Below, piece after piece: positions 35,836 through 45,751 of a stretch of DNA of 64,000 nucleotides. Location of the stretch: assembly GCA_000733355.1 (NCBI GenBank), contig JNVV01000001.1, forward strand, positions 4,034,568 through 4,098,567, written 5' to 3'. How positions within the stretch are numbered: the first letter of the stretch is position 1; the number at the start of each line of letters is the position of its first letter. The position numbers were made by a program, and so were the translations under genes. Source of the stretch: Falciphora oryzae. Taxonomy: Eukaryota > Ascomycota > Sordariomycetes > Magnaporthales > Magnaporthaceae. A model generated the notes under the pieces. It saw nothing but the letters and a program-made list of their open reading frames with translations, did not search any database and was not told the origin of the DNA.

Positions 35836-36157
35836 ATTTTAGTCAACAAGTTCGATTGATAACACCATTCACCTCGATAGACCGACACATACGACCATAC
35901 CCCCTCCATTTCCGCCTCATTATTTCCCCGGCACCCGTCCCAAATACGTTAGGTCAGATGGATAGTGGCTGCCCGTTCATACCCTTTTTTTTTTTTTTTT
36001 TTTTTTCTGGTCTTTTCCCCTTCCGACCCGACCTTCAGTGTGCGCTTCTTGGACCGCTTTCTTGTCACCCCAGTGGTGCCCCGTGCACGTTGAGACTCGT
36101 TTGTCCTGTCCCTGACGTCTGTCGACTTGACGACGACCCCAGACGCGGTCACGACGC
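35836..36157. other. Convergent 3' intergenic region
   Basis: 322 bases including a T run at 35985-36006 and the 5S-like fragment listed separately. No gene. Confidence 0.5.
35848..35903 (+). pseudogene. 5S rRNA 5'-end fragment with flank (relic)
   Basis: From 35887 the sequence reads ACATACGACCATACCC, the conserved first 16 bases of fungal 5S rRNA, and then departs from 5S. The preceding 39 bases (35848-35886) resemble the 39 bases before the longer 5S-like copy at 41490, at identical spacing. This supports derivation from a dispersed 5S gene with its promoter flank rather than chance. It starts 13 bases after the stop codon of the 389-aa gene. Confidence 0.55.
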
Positions 36158-38005
36158 CTATTCCAGGATAGTGAAGATTGTCATCGCGTCAGCATGAATT
36201 ATAGATTTTGCGAACCTTTCCCAACCCCGATCAAGCCTGTCGCGCGGTGGCACCACGTCCTCAGTCATCAGTGCCGCTCCAACAATCCGGGCGTGAACCT
36301 CCTTAGACTGGCTGTGTCCGTTCCGAACTAGCAGAGCTTTTCGGGAAGGTTCTATCCAATACACCAAGTCGCCCACGAGAACGCTGTAAGAGGCGATACC
36401 CATCTTACGTTTTGTTGTTGCTTCCCGTCCCGACCAAGGCCATTGTTTGATCAAGATGAGCCGCGGGTCACTCTGGTCAACAGCCTTGATATCCCCTATC
36501 GGCAGCAATTGGGTGTTCAGATGCTCTCGTGCTGCCACTGAAATTCCAGAGTCCGCGCGAGCTTTGGTGCTCCAATCAACACTGTAATATAACGGACAAT
36601 CCGTAAGCAGTGTCCATGTGATGCTGCTTGTTTGATTGAAGCATGCACGCTTCAACATCTCACGTGAGAGCTTCAACAGAGAAGCTTGCAAGAAGTCGCT
36701 CTCCCAATGTGCTTCCCCGTTCTCGGAACCCCGGAAATGATCTTGCACCGCGGCATCCCAGGCATCGACCGCACTGAGCTTGGCGACGAAATCGGCGGCG
36801 GAAGGCCCCACGTGGGCCACGGCTCCAAGAAAAGCTCCCTGGAGACTGAATGATCTGCCATCGTCGGTGCTCTCCCCGGCCTGGGGCTTGTCGGTTCGAG
36901 GCATTACTTGTGCGAGCGGGTTGGGCTTTCTGGACATGAGCAAGCCTTTGACCAGTTGTCCGATTTGGATAATCTCGGAACCCTCCCCGATAAGGCCATG
37001 CGCGTTGAGAAAAACCGTGGTGTCCTCCCAAATCGTCATCAGAGACTTCTTGTAGTCAACAGGGAAGCGAGACGCGTCGGAAGCCAGCCCAACTAGCCCA
37101 TACACCTTGTCCTTTGGCTCTGAGCAGTCGGCCTTCTGATGGTCTTTTAGCAGCTGTTTGAGTGTGTGCGAGCCGGTCTGCCTCTCCACCCGCAGCTTCA
37201 GGTTTAACCACAGCGGACCGCTGCCGTTGCTGTTGCTGTTGTGCAGTGTGAGGATATTGATGAAGTCGGCCCAGGGCAAACAGACGCGGCCGAAACAGAC
37301 TCGCAGCCCCCGAGCACGCCCAATCTCCTGCAACACCCACACCCTACCCCAGTACGCGTCTTTCTGTAACGCCAGAACCATTTCCGCCTCTTCCTTGGGG
37401 TATGCATCATTTGAACTTGTTGGAGAGGGTTGTCTGCCGAACTCTGGGATGCGGTCCTGGATTTTCGCATAGTCTGCTCCAAGCCAAACCACGACGGTGG
37501 AGGCCCTGAAGTAAATGTGTCTCATCCTGGGCACCTGCTGGCTGCGCTCCTCGATGTCCTGCTGGTTGATGCAGATGGCATCGATCCAAAACAGCCTCGT
37601 TCCGGGCTCTACCTCGCTAGAAGGCGATCCGATTCCCCCCCTGAGATACCGCAACGCGCCGAGCAGGTTGGCGCGGACCGGGAAGCGCACACCGTTCAGC
37701 AGAATCTCTAGGCGTTCGTCGGGAGACGTCTCGGGCCCCCACATGTACGACAGCGCCTCGAACTGGGGCTTATCGTCGAAGAGCTTGACGCTCAATGTGC
37801 AGACGACCATGCCGTCTTCTGTTCCGGTCGCAGATGGCTCGATCGAGACGAGCCTGAGGTTGCTGCCGGCCTCTTTGTCCAGCTCCAGGCCGCGATACGA
37901 GAAGGCGGGCGGCACAGAGCCCCCGCCACCGTCGAACTGATCATCTTTGACGGTGTCTCGTCGGCGGGATTGGTTCGCTGTCCCGAGGGAGGTTTTGGCG
38001 GACAT
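36158..38005 (-). CDS. HET-domain (heterokaryon incompatibility type) protein
   Basis: Single-exon 615-aa protein. The HET domain spans about residues 80-230 with its three usual blocks: FEALSYMWGPE, then LFWIDAICINQQDIEERSQQV, then MRHIYFRASTVVVWLGAD. HET domains act in non-self recognition and trigger cell death when incompatible fungal cells fuse; most genomic HET genes have no tested partner. The remaining 380 residues match no domain I can name, but an EPKDKVYGLVGLASD block (about residue 300) is the typical post-HET motif of this class. No signal peptide or membrane segment is seen. The frame is intact despite lying near the transposon block. The start at 38005 is the first ATG. Confidence 0.9.
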   Translation of the reverse strand: MSAKTSLGTANQSRRRDTVKDDQFDGGGGSVPPAFSYRGLELDKEAGSNLRLVSIEPSATGTEDGMVVCTLSVKLFDDKPQFEALSYMWGPETSPDERLEILLNGVRFPVRANLLGALRYLRGGIGSPSSEVEPGTRLFWIDAICINQQDIEERSQQVPRMRHIYFRASTVVVWLGADYAKIQDRIPEFGRQPSPTSSNDAYPKEEAEMVLALQKDAYWGRVWVLQEIGRARGLRVCFGRVCLPWADFINILTLHNSNSNGSGPLWLNLKLRVERQTGSHTLKQLLKDHQKADCSEPKDKVYGLVGLASDASRFPVDYKKSLMTIWEDTTVFLNAHGLIGEGSEIIQIGQLVKGLLMSRKPNPLAQVMPRTDKPQAGESTDDGRSFSLQGAFLGAVAHVGPSAADFVAKLSAVDAWDAAVQDHFRGSENGEAHWESDFLQASLLKLSREMLKRACFNQTSSITWTLLTDCPLYYSVDWSTKARADSGISVAAREHLNTQLLPIGDIKAVDQSDPRLILIKQWPWSGREATTKRKMGIASYSVLVGDLVYWIEPSRKALLVRNGHSQSKEVHARIVGAALMTEDVVPPRDRLDRGWERFAKSIIHADAMTIFTILE

Positions 38006-39315
38006 CCTGCGAGTATTCGTGTGATCCCGCAGCTCGAGTAGTAGGCACTAGACTAGTGACTGAGAATTACGAAAGGAAGCGATGATGTGGATAATTCCAA
38101 GCGTCCCGTCTAGGCAGACCTCGACAGAAGATGCAAGCAATCAAACGCCACCAACAACGACGCAAGCTCGCCCTTGGGCATCCAGAGCGTCTCCAATCAT
38201 CGCGTGCTAGGACGATGAAATAAAGCTAGCTGATTGAACGAGTTGGAATTGGTGGGGTTACGTTCGAGGACGCCAACAAGCGCTTGCCAAATCCCACCAT
38301 GCATATTTCAAAACGCTGACCCATCGTGCCACGAACTTTCAAAGAAAATACAGGAGAAGCATACGAGGCCTGAGGTGGGATATGTGCGCTCAGGAGAGCG
38401 GCTCGACGCAGACCAGAAGCTCGGCCTCAGTGTTGAACCATTGACCCGTCACACGCACCAGGTCGGCCGACTCTGGTCGGTCGGCGACATGCGAATGCCT
38501 CGAGGAACGAGTTGCCCGCAAGGCGGTAGTTCGTTTGTCCCATCCATACCAGCCACCTGTGGCTGCTGTGGAGCTAAGCTAAACATGAAGAAGTCGACCG
38601 GCGTCAATGTTCGGCTGCTCTTTCAGCAGGCCATGCTCGGGGAACCATTCAAGTCTTGAAGCACAATGGCGGCCTGCACCACGCCCGCGACGGACTTTGA
38701 GGCCGCATGGATTTCCTGGGCGACGTCGTCATATCTGGCCAAGCTCTCCTCTAGAACCTAAGGGCGAGGAACGGACCCGAAGGACGGACGCCGCGTAGCG
38801 ATATATCTACTGCGTGACCTCCCTCGGTACCATCTACCCGGGCCTGCTGCATTATCTCCTCACTCTGAGCCCGTGTGTTTACTCGCGAAACGACTTCAAA
38901 TTGCGCGGACTGGCCACGAACCCCTGGGACACTGCTTGTTTTTTCTAAAGGGGGGAGGAGAGATCTCGACTCGCCACAGGTTTTCCCGCCATGCATCTCC
39001 GTTGGGCCCTCCCTGGCCTAAGGCCGGGTAAGCTAACTCTACCTTGTAACCTTAGCCTAGGATAGATTAGACGTGAAAAAGTAGCGCTTCAATTGACGAC
39101 CTTGTGTATCAAGTCTTCATGCTGGTCAGCCGATGTCCTTTTCTCAATTTTTCATTCTGCAAGCCTGGAAGCCTCTCGTCTCTCGAGGCTCTCTACGGCT
39201 ATCACATCGCGGAGCAAATCACGGGTACTTTCATACAATCTACTGCAAGAGTCCTCGAATTTATATTAATTGAGTTAAGATACGGCTGAAGCGCCGGCAT
39301 AGTCACCCCAGCAAG
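38006..39315. other. Intergenic region
   Basis: 1.3 kb. The 141-codon open frame at 38234-38659 and the minus frame at 38751-38996 have no recognisable motifs and are not called. The right part is more AT-rich. Confidence 0.45.
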
Positions 39316-41291
39316 ATGAAGTCAGGCCGCTCACGGTGGGCTGAAGTCGTGCTGTTGGTGGTGTCGGCCCTGATCAGCCATTGCGGCGCACAAGCAGTCG
39401 CGTCTCCCGTCATCTTGGTGAAGTGGTCAACTGACGAGGGCCAAATGGACAAGGAAACGTATACCTTTGGACCGGACGGGCCCTGGCAGGCCTGTGTGGC
39501 TTCGCAGGGTTTTACCCCGAGCGAACCCTTTTCTGGCCCAGCGAAAATGGAGAAAACCCAGTCTACACTACGCACGTCGGTGGACAGTACAACGCCTCGC
39601 GCTCTAGGGAGAGGGGTTTAATGGGCTAAGCATAAACGACACGGCGCCGGGGCGGTTGGTAACCGCGCGTGGACCCAGGTACTACGATACACTCGACATC
39701 GAGTTCAGGACTTACAGGCAGCCGGGAGGCCACAAAGGACCAAGGGTGACATTCTACGCTATTGAAAAGCTCGAAGCTCCCCCAGGCATCACGATCCCTA
39801 CCGGGCCGCGCAACCTGGCCGGCGTGCTCGAAATCAGCTACGGACGTGTTGAAGACGGCCGCATTTACTCCAACCAGCCGTTCCTGGGCCCCCTCAGGTC
39901 CGGAGGTGTCATCTAGGGGAATTCGTACAGCATGCACATTGGCAGCGTGGCGCTGGCCCAGCGTGGGAGCCTTGCCCTGGGTGGCTACGACAAGAGCCGC
40001 GCCCTGGGCGTGGCGGCGGTTTTTCACCTTACAGGAATCGACCGGAGGGTCTTCGTGCTCCACGTCGTCATCGGTGTCGAGACGGGCGGCTCGCCTTTCA
40101 AGGATGTGCCGGCGGGCGGCGGGAATCTCGCCAAGAGCATCTACCGGGGCATACCAGGCGGTGCCGCGGCCGCCGAGGACACCAAGGCGCGGGGCGGCAA
40201 GGCCGGGTCCATGCTAGTCAAGTTCACACCCCAGTATCCATATCTGGGCCTACCGCGGAGCACGTGCGAGGAGGCCGAGAAGCACCTGCCCATCAGCTTC
40301 GACGACCGCCTTCGGCTTTATATCTGGAATACCACGGATCCCGCTTTCGAGCGTATAGTGCGCTCCCCAACATATCCGGCCTTTGTATTTGTCGACAGCC
40401 ACGCCAAGAACGTCACCATCAAGGTGCCCTTCCAACTCCTGAATCTGACCCTCGAGGCGCCGCTGGTGGATGGCCCGCCGGTGCAGTACTTCCCCTGTGC
40501 CCCCGTGGGGGAGTATGACAAATTCTATCTCGGTCGTGCATTCTTACAGGGTGAGAGAAAATGTCCTTTTAATACGAGTTTGCGGTCCCGAAATACCCGA
40601 GCACCTCTAACCAATCTTCCATGAAGCGGCTTTCTTCGCCGTCAATTAGGAACTGGATGTTAGGTTTCTCGCACAGGCCCCAGGGCCAAACGTCGACAGC
40701 AGCAACCTCAGGACAATTCTTCCCGACACACAAAACATCGAGACCAACGACTACGGCACCTTTGCGAAGACTTGGGAGGGCTACTGGACACCTCTGCCGG
40801 CCAAGGACGATTCGGCTGGATCACCCCCCACCGGGACTTCGGGTGGACAAGCCCCCATCCTGTCCACGGGGTCCATCGCGGGAATCGCCGTGGGCGCTGG
40901 TGTCGTCTTGCTCATCGGCGTAGCTGCGGCGTTCGTCGTTTTCAGGCGGCGCAGATCTGCTGCAGGCAAGGTTGATGAGGCTACTGCCGCCTCAGGCAGC
41001 GGTCTGACGACATCGCCGCAGCAGCAGAACGCAAAATTTGAGCTTTCCCAGCAAGGAGCCATTGTGCGCGAGCTCGGGCGCCCGCTGCCCCACGGGATGG
41101 ACCACGGCGGCGCGGCCATAATCGGCGAGGTTGGTGAAGGTCTGCCATACGAGATGGGCGCAATCGATCGGGAATCCTCGCTTGCTAGGAATTCTGGACC
41201 CTATGAGCTTCCAGACGAATCGCGACCAGTTAGGGGGCACAATGCCCCGACAAGAAGTCCTCGGCGAGAAGAGGGTGAGAATGCAGATTAA
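39316..41291 (+). pseudogene. Broken gene for a membrane-anchored pepsin-like (peptidase A1 fold) protein
   Basis: It starts with a signal peptide (MKSGRSRWAEVVLLVVSALI). The lumenal part resembles fungal pepsin-fold membrane proteins: SMHIGSVALAQRGSLALGGY is the C-lobe block. No catalytic DTG motif is visible, so the family may be inactive as a protease. After one intron (40551-40626, GT-AG) come FLAQAPGPNVDSSN, a single membrane helix (IAVGAGVVLLIGVAAAFVVF) followed by RRRR, and a cytosolic tail of about 110 residues. The frame is broken at least four times: a shift near 39510, a shift near a G run at 39613-39616, a TAG at 39914-39916 between GGVI and GNSYS, and a TAG at 40647-40649 between FFAVN and ELDVRF. 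Both TAGs could come from single C-to-T type changes. Sequencing error is possible but unlikely for all four. Confidence 0.78.
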
Positions 41292-41450
41292 CCTAGATTA
41301 GAAAACAGGCGCAGACACAGACGAGTAACGAAGCCATCAAGCTCCGAGGAGTGACTTCGGCGTGGATAGGATTTTCGTGTGTTGAGAGTTGTCGCGCTTC
41401 CCCCTAAGGAACGAGGCCCAAGCATTCTACGTAGTTTTAGGCAGTAAAAA

Positions 41451-41563
41451 AAGTTCGATCAATAATATCGTTCACCTTAGTATATCCTCACATACGACCA
41501 TACCCACTGGAATATACGGGATCCCGTCCGCTTTCCCCTAATCAAACCAGTGAGGGCCGGATT
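41451..41563 (+). pseudogene. 5S rRNA pseudogene, 5' part with flank
   Basis: From 41490 about 74 bases follow fungal 5S rRNA: ACATACGACCATACCCACTGG, then CGGGATCCCGTCCGCT and CCAGTGAGGGCCGGA. Changes relative to the consensus I remember are mainly transitions. The 3' part, including the internal control region, is not recognisable and is replaced by a GA repeat. The 39 bases upstream match those at 35848-35886. Known Sordariomycetes carry dispersed 5S genes and truncated 5S pseudogenes, which fits. Confidence 0.7.
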
Positions 41564-41590
41564 GAGAGAGAGAGAGAGAGAGAGAGAGAG
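41564..41590. repeat. GA dinucleotide microsatellite
   Basis: About 13 uninterrupted GA units directly after the 5S-like relic. Confidence 0.95.
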
Positions 41591-41863
41591 TATATTTAAC
41601 GTCGTTATAGTCGGGATCTACCAGTCCCTGCCTCCCAGGGGGCATACGACGTGCTAGCGCTACCTAAGCTTGACATTAGGCTACATGTTGCTATCGAGGC
41701 GGCTAACAAATCAAACCATGGGGCAAGCCCAGGGCACACGGAGTTCGGGCCGCATTCCGGCGCTCCTTGTTGGTGAGCGGGCAATCGGCAAAAAGGCGAA
41801 TAGACGCCTGGGCGTTGTAAGCGCTGCTGTTGGTAGTGATGCTGTCGGCCGGCGGGTGTGCCG

Positions 41864-41936
41864 NNNNNNNNNNNNNNNNNNNNNNNNNNNNNNNNNNNNN
41901 NNNNNNNNNNNNNNNNNNNNNNNNNNNNNNNNNNNN
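41864..41936. other. Assembly gap (N run)
   Basis: 73 undetermined bases at the left edge of the transposon block. Confidence 0.99.
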
Positions 41937-42660
41937 TTTTGCCGTTTTAGCTAGCTTGCAAAATATAAAGTGGGAGGGGGATTTATTTTTTCCGCAACGG
42001 CACGGGTTATCGTTTTCGTGTTCGAATTTTCAGTGGTACCAGTCGAAATCCCCGTGCTTTGTACATGCGGCTATTAGCCGCTGTAGCATTTTCCGGTGCA
42101 GCTGTAAAGCTTCGGGTGCAGGCCGTGGTACCGGCGGGAGGCTTATAGCTTTATACCGGTCCGGTAGGTTATTTTCGAACTAGGTGGTTCGGGCGTTACG
42201 GGCTATTTTTCGGGCTGCAGCCTTTATTCCGGTTATCGTAGGTTTAAAATATTAAAGTATCGGCAAAGCCGATCCTAATTTTGCTTCGGCATCGGCTTTT
42301 TCGTTCCCGGGGATTCCCGTATAGCCCGGGGACCAACGGACGTGTACCCGGTATTTGTTTATAAAGTAATAACCCTTTTTAAAAGCCCTTTATAAACTGG
42401 TAAAAGCCGTGTTTAAAAAGCCGTTAGCCGCCGAAATGTTATTAAGGCACAAGTGGAAAGTGCAATTACGGAAGCTTTGAACGGTTTTGCGGAAGCCCAT
42501 CCGGCCCTTTTCCGTTTCGCCGTCGAATATTTCCGCCGGGTGCGCTAGCCGGCCGTGCCCGGAAAGTTTGCGTTAGCCGGTTTAGTAAATTACCTAACCG
42601 TATCCAACTGCCCCGTTTTCCGCTTTAAACCCGTCGCTATATTATAACGTCGGTAAGGGG
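41937..42660 (-). mobile_element. LINE (Tad-like non-LTR) remnant: RNase H and C-terminal zinc motif
   Basis: On the minus strand, near 42350-42260, the translation gives VRWSPGYTGIPGNEKADAEA, the C-terminal block of the RNase H domain of fungal LINE elements. Further on (42120-41940) it reads MLQRLIAACTKHGDFDWYH, one in-frame stop, and then a CRCG...SPSHFIFC zinc-binding motif, as at the end of Tad-type ORF2. The reverse transcriptase part is absent. The element is cut by the gap on one side and lies next to an LTR on the other. It is decayed and not functional. Confidence 0.75.
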
Positions 42661-42697
42661 GAGGGTGCGAAGTGTTACGACCACGCAGGTGGCAGGG

Positions 42698-42982
42698 TGT
42701 CATACGGAAGAACCTGTGGACTCACCTAATCGGCCCCACAGAAGGTCCGGGAACCGGTATAGGTGCCCAACGGCCCCGAGGCCCAAAGGCCGAAGGCCGG
42801 AGGGGCAGTGTGAATCATGTACTCAATACTTCGCATGGATCACAGGGTGGTTTATATAAACCCTGCCATCTCCTATGTCCTCCATAAAAGATTCCTTCTT
42901 CCTTAAGCATCTTTTAAGCCCATAGAAAGATTATCTGCAATATAAAGATCCTTTTCTAAACCGTTTTTGACCCCTTGTTACA
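42698..42982 (+). repeat. LTR family A, copy 1 (5' LTR of gypsy copy 1)
   Basis: 285 bases beginning TGTCATACGG and ending CCTTGTTACA, with TGT...ACA ends. It is nearly identical to the copies at 52348 and 63736. A TATATAA box lies at about 42851. Flanking pentamers (caggg / aataa) do not match, consistent with this being the left LTR of an element whose right end is lost. Confidence 0.88.
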
Positions 42983-43246
42983 AATAATCTTTTTTCGCTC
43001 TGCCCCTTAACGGAAGCCTTACTATCTTTCCTCCTAAGCTTTGGAAAGGCCCTGTTAGTCGGCACCCCCAAACCCCAACTATTGCCTTCTTTAGCGAATA
43101 AAACCTTGGGGCCACACCACAAACATTTTAACTGTCACCGGTGTTTTCGAACGGGTGAAAGCGAGAAGAATATATAGGAGGGTCGTTTCACCTTTTTAAT
43201 CGCCCTGGCGAAATTACGGGATTCCAAAAAAGGCCGGAAGATTTCC

Positions 43247-45700
43247 TTTGATCCCTTGGGATTTTACGCTGCCCAGGAGTACAGGGAACCGGACCCCCTT
43301 ATTTCGTTTACAACGACATCTCCTTCCCTACCAAGCGACTTTGGCATGCCGGCCCGGGAATTAACGGAATCCCCTTTTTTGCCCAGCGATTCCGGTATAC
43401 CTGCCGATACGATGCCGGCCCAATTTGGAAAAGCAGCAGGAAAAGCCCCCGAAGGCCCCTCCCGGTCTGCACCGAAAGAACGTTAAAATACCCTTATGCT
43501 CGACGATCAAGGGGCATTTATCCTTTATTCGGCACCCCCCTTTAACATAGCCCTCGAACAACAAGCCTTTATATTCGTAGGACGCCTTTAAAATCCCCCG
43601 GGCTGGATGACCGAAATCCAACGGGAATTTATTAGTACGCACGAAGCAATTTCGGCCCTATCCCGAAATGTAAGCCAGGAAATCCTCGCCGATCGGGAAC
43701 AAATCCGCGAAATAAGGACTTATTACGACCATATCACCCACGCGTACAATACCGTCGTTTCCTTATATCAAAAAGGCCTAATCGCTTCCGCCAACCAACA
43801 AAAGGCATTCCGGCAACGGATTATCGGAAAAAGCCAGGCATTTGCATAACAAATTTGGGCTACGGTTGCCACTTTGGCCGAAAAGCAACAAACCCGTTCG
43901 GAGGCCCTAATTTAGCTCCGGGACGTTACTCGGGCCCAACAAACCCACCTGCAAAACCTACAAGCACGACTTTCCACCTTCGAAAAGGGAATTTCCAACT
44001 AGGCCGTTAATAAAAATGCCCAAATCCAAGATCTCCTAACCAAAAAGCATATTTCGCCCGAAGCCCTCACTGAAACCGAGCGACGCATATTAGCCTAAAC
44101 TCACCAGCTTGTTAAAAACGCCGTACGGGAAAGCCGGCGGCTTACAGCACAAAAAAAGCGGCCTAAATCAGCTACTGTACTTTCGGCCTTGCAACGATCG
44201 TCTTAACAACCCGGATTAAACCGAAGCTCTCCCCAGGACGTACCCGTCCCTACTAGGGAAAATAGGGCCGAAATTGATACCGATATACTTTCGCCTTCCG
44301 CTTTTAAACAAACAAGCTCGATAGCGCGGGAACGGATTGTTAAATCGAACGCCGGCTTGCTAACCGCATAAATAAAACGGACTTTAAAGGATTCGCAAAC
44401 CCGAACGAACTAAGCCCGCATAAGCATTACGCCGGGACGGATACAAAGACAACCCGCTAGTAATCCAGACTTTTCGGACTTTTCGAAATCGGATAATAGC
44501 GATAATAACCTGCTACCGCGACCTCTTAACCGAAAGCTACAATTACCCTTTCCGCTAAGCGATAGGGCCTCGCAACCCCCTAAGGGAACTCCCTAAAGCA
44601 CGGTTTTTATAATTAACCCCGTGCAATTTAAAGCCCTCAGCGCTTTCGAAAGGGATCGCACCAAATTTAAAAACTAGTAGTTCGTAGTACAGGCTTATAT
44701 AAACGCCTGCCCCCAAAGCTTTACGGGTAACCCGCACCGCATCATTTAGGTCGGGTCCCTCCTAAAAAAAGCCGCCCTCCAATAGCACGTGGCTAGGGCA
44801 CGTTTATTGGAATCTATAAACGTTTAAAATTCCTGGAAAGGATACGCTTCGTCGCTAAAAGAGCATTATAAAAACCCTAACGAGGAACGAACTAATGCCA
44901 AAAAGCTCCGGTTTTTAAAATACAACGGCGATATCGTCAGCTATTTGACGGAGCTGGGGCAATATAATATCACTACCCGATGGACCGGTACGACCTTCCA
45001 GGATTTCGTCCGATTTTCGCTACCCGAAGGTATTACCGATTTGGTATATACCAATAAAGGTCGAATCCCTACGGACGACGCCGAATTCCTCGAAGCTTTC
45101 TAAAAGGCAGGGATCACTTACGAGCAAAAGTTCGCGGATAAAGCCTCCATTAAAGTTTTAATACAAAGAACAGGCTAAAAGGAAAAGGGAAAAAACGAGC
45201 CCGCTTCGAATCAAAAGCGCTCGAACGTAAGCCGTCGCCGCGGTAAGGGCTCCAAAGATAGGAACCCAAGTCCATCCTTAAGCTCCCGTTTAGAAAAAAA
45301 GGCTAACGATAAAATGGCCGCCGATAAAAAGAACAACATTTAAACTACCACCAAATTGGCATTTAAAGGAATCGAATAACGCGATATTAACGCACGAAAG
45401 TTGGCTAAAGCCGACTGCTGGCGCTGCGGAAAAGAAGGGCACTATACGTTAAAATGCTACGCCAAAAAGGATACCAACGGCAAAGAACTCCCTCCTATAC
45501 CAGCAAAAACGGCCAATGCCAAATCCATCTTTAAACGCGCTGCAACGGACGAATAAAAGGAACAACCACAAGCAAAAAGGGCTAAAATCGCTAGCCTCAC
45601 CTTAAAAGCCCCGAACGAACCACGAATTTTTAAACTATTAAATTCAGAATCAAACGATAACTGTTAACAACTATCGACTATCGCCGCCAACCAGTCCTGA
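43247..45700 (+). pseudogene. Decayed gag of gypsy copy 1
   Basis: Discontinuous translation in mostly one frame, broken by more than ten stops. The longest clean piece is 43607-43849 (MTEIQREFISTHEAISALSR onward, coiled-coil-like). The capsid-like part is around 44590-45170. A CCHC zinc knuckle (CWRCGKEGHYTLKC) at 45416-45457 is intact. Non-functional. Confidence 0.8.
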
Positions 45701-45751
45701 AGGCCCTTAACGGATAAGGAATTCGCAAAGCTAATCCTTCGCATATATATA

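Larger units (their letters stand above)
41292..41863. other. Boundary between gene arm and transposon block
   Basis: Contains the longer 5S-like relic and a GA microsatellite, listed separately. Frames near 41670-41860 run into the gap and lack motifs. Confidence 0.5.

Noticed and set aside
38234..38659. 141-codon frame in intergenic DNA
   Set aside because: No domain, no splice signals and atypical composition; probably chance.
42698..42982. LTR A copy 1 as a solo LTR
   Set aside because: Flanking pentamers do not match and a gypsy internal region in the same orientation follows directly.
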